Assembly: GCA_052118065.1 (NCBI GenBank)
Contig: JBQKHY010000021.1
Span: 1-43,652 of the forward strand
Source of the DNA: Ruminococcoides sp052118065
GTDB taxonomy: Bacteria; Bacillota; Clostridia; Oscillospirales; Acutalibacteraceae
Direction of reading: 5' to 3'
Length of the DNA: 43,652 bases
Position numbers and translations under genes: made by a program. The notes under the pieces are model-generated. The model did no database searches and was not told the DNA's origin. It worked only from the letters and a program-made list of their open reading frames with translations. Numbering within the stretch: position 1 is the stretch's first letter; each line of letters begins with the position of its first letter. Shown in pieces: positions 22,389 to 27,460 of this stretch.

Positions 22389-23426
22389 TTAATAATATTT
22401 CAATTTACTGTTCAACAGTTCATATCCCTGTTTAAAATTTTGACATATTGTAAAAATTCCTTTATAAGAGATGGCATTCTTGTTTTTAAATATACCTTTA
22501 TAATAAGTAAACTTATTTATTTGTTTTCTTTCTGATACAAATATAAGTTTGCCGTCAGAATATACAAATTGACCATCTTTATAATATCCAAAATATAATG
22601 TATGACATACATTAATTTCTATATCTTTAGTACTATGTATAGCTTTATAAATTCTTCCACCTAATTTCAAATTGCTAGGTAACTTGTCGATATTGTTATT
22701 TAATAATAAATCGGTACCGATAGTTAATTTATCCGGTAATTTTTCAATTTTTGAATTACTTATATCTAATTGTCCACCTACAATTATGCCATATGGTAAT
22801 TCAGACATCTGAGTATTTATCAGATATAGATTTCCTCCAACTTTTATGTTTTCCGGTAAGTCATTTATCTGCGTATTACTTAAGTCTAAATCACCACAAA
22901 CAATTAACTTATTTGGTAATTTACAAATAGGAGTGTTATATAAATATATACTACCACCTATAGATACTTCTTCTGGTAATTCGGCAATTTTTGTAAATCC
23001 TAGGTCGATAGAACCACCTACAGATAGGTCTATCGGTAAATAAGTAATTTGTGTACCACATAATCCAAGACGATTTTTAACAGTTAAATTATTTGGTAAG
23101 CACTTAATTGCTGAGCAACTTAAATCCAATGAACCATTTACCGTTAAATCGTCTGGTAACTCTTCTATACTTGTGAAACTCAAGTCAATAGAATTACCTA
23201 CTACTAAATCATATGGTAATTCACTTATTTGTGTATTAGCTAAACGAATATCGTCTTTTACTGTTAAGTTGTTTGGTAATTCAATTATGTTTGTATAACT
23301 TAAATCCAGAAAACCATCAACAGTAAGATTATCTGGTAATTCATCAATATCGGTATTACTCAAATCTAAATTACCATCATTTTCATTCATCAATTCTTTT
23401 ACTTCATCTAATTCTAATTTTCTCAT
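22389..23426 (-). CDS. 20-residue leucine-rich-repeat protein, paralogue 2
   Basis: 345 residues. After the start MRKLELDEVKELMNEND come twelve 20-residue units from about residue 28 to 260, for example ELPDNLTVDGFLDLSYTNII and ELPDDLTVNGSLDLSCSAIK (LPxxLxVxGxLxLxxTxI). The last ~80 residues (TLYFGYYKDGQFVYSDGKLI) are beta-rich and unrelated to the tail of paralogue 1. The repeat units are clearly homologous but diverged at DNA level, so this is an old expansion. The solenoid would present a flat binding surface; the partner is unknown. It is a single-gene transcript from the promoter at 23551-23579, upstream of CRISPR array 2. Confidence 0.75.
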   Translation of the reverse strand: MRKLELDEVKELMNENDGNLDLSNTDIDELPDNLTVDGFLDLSYTNIIELPNNLTVKDDIRLANTQISELPYDLVVGNSIDLSFTSIEELPDDLTVNGSLDLSCSAIKCLPNNLTVKNRLGLCGTQITYLPIDLSVGGSIDLGFTKIAELPEEVSIGGSIYLYNTPICKLPNKLIVCGDLDLSNTQINDLPENIKVGGNLYLINTQMSELPYGIIVGGQLDISNSKIEKLPDKLTIGTDLLLNNNIDKLPSNLKLGGRIYKAIHSTKDIEINVCHTLYFGYYKDGQFVYSDGKLIFVSERKQINKFTYYKGIFKNKNAISYKGIFTICQNFKQGYELLNSKLKYY

Positions 23427-23504
23427 TTTGTTTACTCCTATTAATTATAATTTTAGGTTTTATTTTTCTAATTTTATTTGGCTTCCTTTCATAACCATTA
23501 AAGT

Positions 23505-23579
23505 GATTTATTAATTAAACTCCTACAAAACATAAAATAAATCCTGTATATATAATGAATTAAATCTAATTAATATAAA
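23505..23579 (-). promoter_or_regulatory. Element-type promoter and leader hairpin of LRR gene 2
   Basis: TTTATAT (23573-23579), 15 bp, CATTATA (23551-23557). Arms GATTTATT (23536-23543) and AATAAATC (23505-23512), an A-U to G-C covariant pair compared with LRR gene 1. AGGAGTTT is in the loop. Confidence 0.75.
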
Positions 23580-23581
23580 AA

Positions 23582-23608
23582 AGAAAGCCTACAATTAGTA
23601 GACTTTCT
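23582..23608 (-). terminator. Terminator of the HD-domain gene
   Basis: AGAAAGTCTAC / GTAGGCTTTCT stem followed by TTTTTTATATT on the minus strand. Confidence 0.8.
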
Positions 23609-23622
23609 GAAAAATCAATTAC

Positions 23623-24276
23623 TTATTTTTCAACTTCATCAATGTGTGATGCCTTCTGATCGGCTATATGAAGTAACAAGGCAAGTAAACTTTTGTCATA
23701 TACTTCATTAAGGCCGTAAGCACCACCCTTAAATGCAGCATCAAAGCCTCCCATATGCCAACGAATTGCAAGAGCTTCTTCATCACTTAATACTACTCCT
23801 AATTTCATTAAGATGTAAAGTGATTTTTCGCCATGCCCCATGGCTAATTGGTCATTAACGCTATAACTTGGTACTGTTTCCCATTTTCCAGTTTCCGGAT
23901 TTTTAATGTTTCTAGTAGTAGCTTCATAAAAGTTTGTTTTACAAATGTCATGACAGAGACTGCAAATGACAATAGAATATCTCATATCTGCCGTTACTTT
24001 ACTAACAGCTTCTTCATCATCACCAACAATTTTTGTAATTTCAGTGATGACTTCGTTATATAGCCTTTTATAAACATTTAATGAATGTTGTGCAAGTCCA
24101 CCTTCGCAAGAAAGATGGTAATGAGTACTTGCCGGTGCAGTAAAGAAGTCGGTTGACAGTAAATACTGAATAAGGTTGTCAATTCCAACCTTTTTTCTTT
24201 CATTGTTTTCTTCATTCTTTAATTTTTCTAATGTTTTAATGATATTAGCTTTGTTCTTTTCTACATTTACTTTCAT
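23623..24276 (-). CDS. HD-domain phosphohydrolase-like protein
   Basis: 217 residues. Metal-binding residues of the HD superfamily are visible: the first His in CEGGLAQHSLNVYKRL, the His-Asp doublet in VICSLCHDICKTNFYE, a further His in AMGHGEKSLYIL, IRWHMGGFD, and the last Asp in LLLHIADQKASHID. Such phage/ICE HD proteins act on nucleotides or nucleic acids; the substrate of this subgroup is not known. YSVNDQLAMGHGEKS is typical of the phage-type subgroup. The N-terminus is a short helical segment. It is a single-gene transcript with the element-type promoter and leader. Confidence 0.85.
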   Translation of the reverse strand: MKVNVEKNKANIIKTLEKLKNEENNERKKVGIDNLIQYLLSTDFFTAPASTHYHLSCEGGLAQHSLNVYKRLYNEVITEITKIVGDDEEAVSKVTADMRYSIVICSLCHDICKTNFYEATTRNIKNPETGKWETVPSYSVNDQLAMGHGEKSLYILMKLGVVLSDEEALAIRWHMGGFDAAFKGGAYGLNEVYDKSLLALLLHIADQKASHIDEVEK

Positions 24277-24352
24277 AGTAAATTCTCCTTAATATAATAT
24301 ATTTTCAGAGTTTTTATATTTTCCCCTTTATATTTCCTTTCTAAATTAAAGT

Positions 24353-24430
24353 AATTCATTTTTTGAAAACTCCAATTAAAACAAAAAATAAATTCTAGAT
24401 ATATAGTGCTTTTTTGTTTTGAAAAATAAA
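24353..24430 (-). promoter_or_regulatory. Element-type promoter and leader hairpin of the HD gene
   Basis: TTTATTT (24424-24430), 15 bp, CACTATA (24402-24408). Arms AATTTATTTTTTG (24382-24394) and CAAAAAATGAATT (24353-24365), 13 bp with one G-U pair. TGGAGTTTT is in the loop and AAAACTC downstream. Confidence 0.75.
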
Positions 24431-24431
24431 A

Positions 24432-24458
24432 AAGTGATAGTTCAAAACTATCACTTTT
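24432..24458 (-). terminator. Terminator of CRISPR array 3
   Basis: AAAAGTGATAG / CTATCACTTTT stem followed by TTATTTTTC, at the leader-distal end of array 3. Confidence 0.8.
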
Positions 24459-24529
24459 TAAAATCTTTTATTCACTTTATAAGTAATTAGGAATATCAAT
24501 AAATAAATGTCATTAACATTACAACCGCA

Positions 24530-24941
24530 ATCTACACAAGTAGAGATTTGTATGTTGTACTTAACATTAATGAATACATTAATCTCCATAACATCTACAT
24601 AAGTAGAGATTCCTTTCCTGTATACAACTAGAAACTGCTTGTAATAGATATAATCATCTACATTAGTAGGAATTTAATTGTTGCATATAACTCGGCTTTA
24701 TCGCCGGATTGGAATCAGCATCTACATTAGTAGGAATTCTATTGTTGTGCATAACACTCAAGTCGCTCATTGAAAAGTCCCCATCTACATTAGTAGGAAT
24801 TCTATTGTTGTACATAACATAAGGAAGTAAAAAAAGCAGACGATTATCTACATTAGTAGGAATTCTATTGTTGTATATAACATAAGTACAAAAAAAGAAC
24901 AGTATCAAATCTACATTAGTAGGAATTTAATTATGTATAAC
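24530..24941 (-). CRISPR. Type V-A-like CRISPR array 3 (7 repeats, 6 spacers)
   Basis: Repeats start at 24530, 24593, 24656, 24720, 24783, 24846 and 24909. All are 36 nt except the leader-proximal one (24909-24941), which is 33 nt because of a 3-nt deletion. Spacers are 27-28 nt and unique. The two leader-distal repeats have the canonical Cas12a stem (TCTACTTGTGTAGAT, TCTACTTATGTAGAT). The five newer ones have CCTACTAATGTAGAT. The promoter (24954-24982) is nearly the same as that of array 2, but the leader is only a few bases long and both leader boxes are gone. New spacers therefore probably cannot be added. Confidence 0.95.
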
Positions 24942-24953
24942 TTTTATATTTAT

Positions 24954-24982
24954 ATAGTAACACATTTTTTATTTTTTATCAA
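24954..24982 (-). promoter_or_regulatory. Promoter of CRISPR array 3
   Basis: TTGATA, 17 bp, TACTAT. It shares almost all of the sequence from TTGATA through the spacer with the array 2 promoter, so one was copied from the other. Confidence 0.75.
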
Positions 24983-25010
24983 CTGTCTTTCATATTTATA
25001 TATAATAAAA

Positions 25011-25034
25011 AGAAAGCCTACAGCAGTAGGCTTT
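25011..25034 (-). terminator. Terminator-like hairpin upstream of array 3
   Basis: AAGCCTAC-TGCT-GTAGGCTTTCT stem followed by TTTTTATTATAT, the same stem family as the gene terminators. It closes whatever transcript comes from the 25040-25260 region. Confidence 0.7.
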
Positions 25035-25042
25035 ATAAATAT

Positions 25043-25182
25043 AATGAGAGGTAGGCAATAAATACATATTGCCTACCTCTCAATGGTATTACCAATATAA
25101 TTAGAAATAATATAAACACATCATATACTGGCATTTAGGAGTGTGAATTACCTAAATAAGAGAACAACTCTCTTTAGGTATG
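25043..25182 (-). ncRNA. Structured intergenic region, possible small RNA
   Basis: Two strong hairpins without an ORF. One is a perfect 14-bp stem (GAGAGGTAGGCAAT / ATTGCCTACCTCTC, 25046-25081, 8-nt loop). The other has ACCTAAA/TTTAGGT closing an inner GAG/CTC (25151-25180). The first is not followed by a T-run on either strand, so it does not look like an ordinary terminator. I see no promoter between this and the ASCH gene, so it may be the 3' part of that transcript. Confidence 0.35.
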
Positions 25183-25227
25183 AATAATAAAAAAGGAACT
25201 CAAACGAGAATATGAAAAACATAGCAT

Positions 25228-25248
25228 TATTAGAATAGCTAATAATAT
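25228..25248. repeat. 21-bp hairpin repeat, copy 1
   Basis: TATTAGAATAGCTAATAATA plus one base is identical to 25797-25817 in the same orientation. ATTAG and CTAAT inside can pair. The two copies flank the ASCH gene. Confidence 0.8.
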
Positions 25249-25271
25249 TGAGTATTACAAGCGTTTTTATA

Positions 25272-25646
25272 CTAGTTATTAATATATTGAAATGATTGAG
25301 GAGCACTTTTAATTCCAAAATCACCCAAATTCATTGGTCTTTCATATTCAACAACATTACAAAGTTTATATGCAACAGCTTGCTTCTTATTCTTATAATA
25401 CTTATCAAAAAAAGTTTTATTAATGCCGGATTTTTTTCTAGTTTTATTCCATATTTCTTTTGGTGAACCTTCTAAGATAGTCTCTACACCAGCCTCGCCT
25501 ACTACTTTCATAACAGGACTTGTTGAATAAATATATATTTTTTCTATATTTAATCTACACTTAAGTTTTCGATATTCATAAATTTTCTCACCACATAATA
25601 TTTTATCAACATGTTCTGGATTTATGGATAATAAAATTGCACACAT
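25272..25646 (-). CDS. ASCH-domain protein
   Basis: 124 residues. The sequence CAILLSINPEHVDKILCGEK, then IYEYRKLKCRLNIEKIYIYS, and VVGEAGVETILEGSPKEIWN, followed by VVEYERPMNLGDFGI, is the ASCH beta-barrel with the G-x-K-x-x-E-x-R motif. It is related to the PUA fold and thought to bind RNA or modified nucleotides. The subgroup with 'SINPEHVxKIL.GeKxyEyRK' is common on phages and integrative elements. Its promoter TTGCAG-17-TATAAT (25677-25705) and the flanking 21-bp direct repeats suggest it moves as a small unit next to the structured-RNA region. A role with the neighbouring RNA is inference. Confidence 0.85.
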   Translation of the reverse strand: MCAILLSINPEHVDKILCGEKIYEYRKLKCRLNIEKIYIYSTSPVMKVVGEAGVETILEGSPKEIWNKTRKKSGINKTFFDKYYKNKKQAVAYKLCNVVEYERPMNLGDFGIKSAPQSFQYINN

Positions 25647-25676
25647 AACCTATACCTCTATAAAATTCTATAATAT

Positions 25677-25705
25677 ATTATATCAGTGTTAAAATATTTC
25701 TGCAA
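25677..25705 (-). promoter_or_regulatory. Sigma70 promoter of the ASCH gene
   Basis: TTGCAG, 17 bp, TATAAT on the minus strand, 31 bases before the start codon, with AGAGGTATAGGTT in front of the ATG. Confidence 0.75.
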
Positions 25706-25714
25706 TACGATGTA

Positions 25715-25798
25715 TTAAATGAATAAGTTGTCACTAATATTACCCAGGTTAATAATCTCATCAAATTGAGCATCATCAATTTCAAGGAATCCCCAATA
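25715..25798 (-). pseudogene. C-terminal remnant of a protein gene
   Basis: An open frame of 27 codons with no start (YWGFLEIDDAQFDEIINLGN...LFI, stop at 25715). It begins directly after an in-frame stop at the edge of the 21-bp repeat. The residue composition looks like real protein. It is probably the tail of a gene cut when the repeat/tRNA-like segment arrived. Confidence 0.35.
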
Positions 25799-25817
25799 TT
25801 AGAATAGCTAATAATAT
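25797..25817. repeat. 21-bp hairpin repeat, copy 2
   Basis: Identical to 25228-25248. This copy touches the CCA end of the tRNA-like gene (25817), as an attachment-type duplication would. Confidence 0.8.
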
Positions 25818-25934
25818 GGTGATATTGGTGAGATTCGAACTCACAATCTAATTATAGTATTATCAAATTAAAATAAGAAATGTCAAAGAAAAATTTGATG
25901 TATAATTGATTTTTCCAAATTAAACTACAATATC
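25817..25934 (-). tRNA. tRNA-like gene with a 48-nt anticodon loop
   Basis: All parts of a class I tRNA are present in order. The acceptor is GATATTG/CAATATC with discriminator A and encoded CCA. TA follows, then the D stem GTTT/AAAT with 9-nt loop AATTTGGAA (the conserved GG is in place). The anticodon stem is AATTA/TAATT, the variable loop is AGATT, and the T stem GTGAG/CTCAC has loop TTCGAAT. Instead of a 7-nt anticodon loop there are 48 nt (25855-25902), which themselves fold through ATCAAATT/AATTTGAT. The excess is 41 nt. It could be an intron, an insertion that inactivates the tRNA, or a tRNA mimic at the end of a larger RNA. No anticodon can be assigned. Confidence 0.65.
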
Positions 25935-26240
25935 ATAAATACAAGTTGAGACCATGGCTTGTATATATCAACTATTAACTACTGTTGGAAAGCAGTTAGT
26001 CACACAATCGGCTAGATTGTAGCTGATAGCAGCACTAATTTCATGAAAATTAGCAAAACTCTTACTACATCACATCATAAAGTTCCTTTCAATACAGCGT
26101 TCTTTGCATGATTAACAGTGTACCCACTGCTACGATTGTATTTACTTGTACTATTTCAAATATTGCCTTGCGAGTAATACATGGGTGCATATCTCAGCAC
26201 CATAAGCTGCTTTTCAATGATGTAGTCGCATACACTTTTT
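25935..26240 (-). ncRNA. Structured RNA candidate upstream of the tRNA-like gene
   Basis: A promoter at 26249-26277 would start a transcript running into the tRNA-like gene. A long-range helix ACTACATCA/TGATGTAGT (26218-26226 with 26064-26072) closes a multi-hairpin domain including CAGTG-GGTA-CACTG and CAGC...GCTG. Five further hairpins follow in series (CTAATTT/AAATTAG, GCTGC/GCAGC type, ACAATC/GATTGT, ACTG/CAGT with a bulge, ACAAG/CTTGT). The only ORFs are short and on the wrong strand or without start signals. Confidence 0.5.
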
Positions 26241-26248
26241 GCTTTTTT

Positions 26249-26277
26249 ATTATACCAAGAAAATTAATTAAATACAA
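26249..26277 (-). promoter_or_regulatory. Sigma70 promoter for the second structured RNA / tRNA-like gene
   Basis: TTGTAT, 17 bp, TATAAT on the minus strand. Confidence 0.7.
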
Positions 26278-26333
26278 AAATATTATTTATTAAAGATAGT
26301 ATCATAGACTATGTGGTATGCGTTTGAGCATAC

Positions 26334-26495
26334 CTATCTTTTGAATAAGGCCCACTCACCATAATCTTGTTCATCTTGCAATCGACAAACTTCACAAAAA
26401 TATATATCCATCTTTCGATTACGAATTTTCTTTTTGCAATTATTAAAGCACTTACCGTAGCAAGGTTCGCACCTTAATACAGCCCTATAGTCACC
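26334..26495 (-). pseudogene. Open frame with zinc-ribbon-like cysteines, no start codon
   Basis: 53 codons with no ATG, GTG or TTG start, including LRCEPCYGKCFNNCKKKIRN and MDIYFCEVCRLQDEQDYGEW. Cys-x2-Cys...Cys-x3-Cys...Phe-Cys-x2-Cys-Arg resembles the zinc ribbons of phage HNH-type proteins. It lies inside the structured-RNA candidate. Either it is a decayed gene fragment or a chance frame within the RNA. Confidence 0.3.
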
Positions 26496-26724
26496 TTATT
26501 TCTAAGGTTAGCACAACTACTTAGTACATTATGCATACCATCCCTTAGATGTCAACATCTTCGCCATTCATCCTTAGGAGCCTTTTTTGGCAGATGGCAT
26601 ATAGGTACTTGTCTTCTGATAAACTGCAAAGCAGTCGCATTATCATATGATTAAAAATAATGCTTTATACCTATTACTAGGCTTATTTAATGAACCGAGA
26701 CCGTCCAAATATAAAAATATAGAT

Positions 26725-26750
26725 ATTCCTAAAGAATTCCTAAAGAATTT
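26725..26750. repeat. 25-bp inverted repeat, left arm
   Basis: Contains ATTCCTAAAG twice in tandem; its reverse complement occurs at 27144-27168. It is also part of the RNA candidate, where it can fold on itself. Confidence 0.75.
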
Positions 26751-26877
26751 TTAAAAAATATCCATATAAAATACTACATAAACAATATATTAATACATGG
26801 AGATTAGCCATTTTTCAGTTGATAAATATTGCAGATATTTATTTCTATTTGTACTAATATATTGTTTCTATACACAT

Positions 26878-26906
26878 ATACTATCACAGTAGTACCTACT
26901 TGTCAA
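26878..26906 (-). promoter_or_regulatory. Sigma70 promoter with GTAGGTACTACT core for the large RNA
   Basis: TTGACA, 17-bp spacer AGTAGGTACTACTGTGA, TAGTAT on the minus strand. It carries the same operator-like core as the promoters at 4791 and 12380. Confidence 0.8.
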
Positions 26907-26954
26907 TATGTTTGTATAAATTTGCATAATCTCAATTTATTTAATGCACAACTC

Positions 26955-26983
26955 TTGATTTTGTGTACCTACTATGTTATAAT
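26955..26983 (+). promoter_or_regulatory. Divergent sigma70 promoter with GTACCTACTA core
   Basis: Plus strand: TTGATT, 17-bp spacer TTGTGTACCTACTATGT, TATAAT. TGTGTACCTA and TAGGTACACA form an inverted repeat around the -10 box. It faces away from the large-RNA promoter 50 bp to the left and shares its operator core. Confidence 0.75.
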
Positions 26984-26989
26984 AGGTAC

Positions 26990-27088
26990 ACAATCAAACA
27001 TAGATAAATTGCATTTTTCATATTTAATTCTTTTTTTAATAATATTTTTGAGAAAACGCTACTCGCACCAAGGGAGTAGTGTTTTTTG
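26990..27088 (+). ncRNA. Candidate ~100-nt small RNA
   Basis: It lies between the plus-strand promoter at 26955-26983 and a terminator at 27057-27087. The sequence between is AT-rich with no ORF that has a start signal. It is divergent from the large RNA and probably co-regulated with it. Confidence 0.5.
27057..27087 (+). terminator. Terminator of the plus-strand small RNA
   Basis: CGCTACTC / GAGTAGTG stem (one G-U) followed by TTTTTTGTTT. Confidence 0.85.
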
Positions 27089-27143
27089 TTTATTTTATAC
27101 AATTAATAGGTAGTTGTGATATTTAATTGTGTAAATTATGCCG

Positions 27144-27168
27144 AAAATTCTTTAGGAATTCTTTAGGA
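27144..27168. repeat. 25-bp inverted repeat, right arm
   Basis: Reverse complement of 26726-26750, with ATTCTTTAGG twice in tandem. It sits 100 bp from the 3' end of tRNA-Ser, near the likely element-chromosome junction. Confidence 0.75.
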
Positions 27169-27209
27169 AAATTAAAATTTGCATACAAAATCTTAGCCAC
27201 AAAAGTAAA

Positions 27210-27246
27210 TATCGCACCATAACCAAAACGGCTAAAAGTGCGATAA
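27210..27246 (-). other. Inverted repeat downstream of tRNA-Ser
   Basis: TATCGCAC / GTGCGATA with 21 nt between, immediately downstream of the tRNA. It may be a processing or termination structure without a clear T-run. Confidence 0.4.
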
Positions 27247-27270
27247 ATACTGGGTTTCTGATATATTTCT

Positions 27271-27363
27271 TGGCGGAGAGCAAGGGATTCGAACCCTCGA
27301 AACCACTTTAATGGTTTACACGATTTCCAATCGTGCTCCTTCGGCCATCTCGGACAACTCTCC
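27271..27363 (-). tRNA. tRNA-Ser (anticodon GGA)
   Basis: 93 nt with encoded CCA. Acceptor GGAGAGT/GCTCTCC with discriminator G; anticodon stem CACGA/TCGTG with loop TTGGAAA. A long class II variable arm (AAACCATT...AGTGGTTT) is followed by T arm GAGGG-TTCGAAT-CCCTT. Promoter TTGATT-17-TATAAT lies at 27376-27404. Its 3' end points toward the mobile element. tRNA 3' ends are common integration sites, so this may be the right boundary. Confidence 0.96.
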
Positions 27364-27375
27364 ACAACGCTACCT

Positions 27376-27404
27376 ATTATAACTTGAATTAAAGAAAAAA
27401 TCAA
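27376..27404 (-). promoter_or_regulatory. Promoter of tRNA-Ser
   Basis: Minus strand TTGATT, 17 bp, TATAAT, 12 bases before the mature 5' end. Confidence 0.8.
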
Positions 27405-27423
27405 GTATTATTTCAAATTTCTT

Positions 27424-27454
27424 AAAAAAATACACCTTTTCAAAAGAAAAGGTG
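27424..27454 (-). terminator. Terminator after the signal peptidase genes
   Basis: CACCTTTTC / GAAAAGGTG stem followed by TATTTTTTT on the minus strand. Confidence 0.9.
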
Positions 27455-27460
27455 CTTATA

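Larger units (their letters stand above)
26285..26870 (-). ncRNA. Large (~590 nt) structured RNA candidate
   Basis: It runs from the promoter at 26878-26906 to a closing hairpin at 26292-26341. The 5' end is a three-way junction: a 17-bp helix (arms 26851-26867 and 26780-26796, one G-U) enclosing ATAAATAT/ATATTTAT and ATGG/CCAT hairpins. Three GNRA tetraloop hairpins occur (ACCTTA-GAAA-TAAGGT, AAGGT-GCGA-ACCTT, ATC-GAAA-GAT), plus GCATTAT/ATAATGC, ACTGC/GCAGT, AGATGT/ACATCT and GCATAAT/GTTGTGC. The 3' end is a three-way junction closed by AAAGATAG/CTATCTTT. Size, ornate folding, tRNA neighbourhood and mobile-element location recall the GOLLD and ROOL RNA classes. Family membership is not established. 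Confidence 0.5.

Noticed and set aside
24663..24908. 81-residue frame with repeated NNRIPTNVD
   Set aside because: Translation of array 3 repeats, no ribosome-binding site.
25817..26240. tmRNA
   Set aside because: Both acceptor halves are contiguous at the 3' end and no tag-peptide frame is visible; permuted tmRNA does not fit either.
26108..26293. 61-residue plus-strand frame
   Set aside because: Lies in the structured-RNA region opposite a minus-strand promoter; no start signals.
25700..26720. Group II or large group I intron
   Set aside because: No domain V-like 34-nt hairpin with AGC triad, no intron-encoded protein, and no flanking exon that would be restored.
26829..27113. 94-residue plus-strand frame
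   Set aside because: Spans divergent promoters and a terminator; composition is that of AT-rich non-coding DNA.
1..27200. Ordinary tailed prophage
   Set aside because: No terminase, portal, capsid or tail gene in 27 kb; PcfJ/PcfK, sortase and SSB favour a plasmid/ICE-like element, although part of it is outside the window.
27123..27404. 93-residue minus-strand frame
   Set aside because: It covers tRNA-Ser and its flanks; no start signal.
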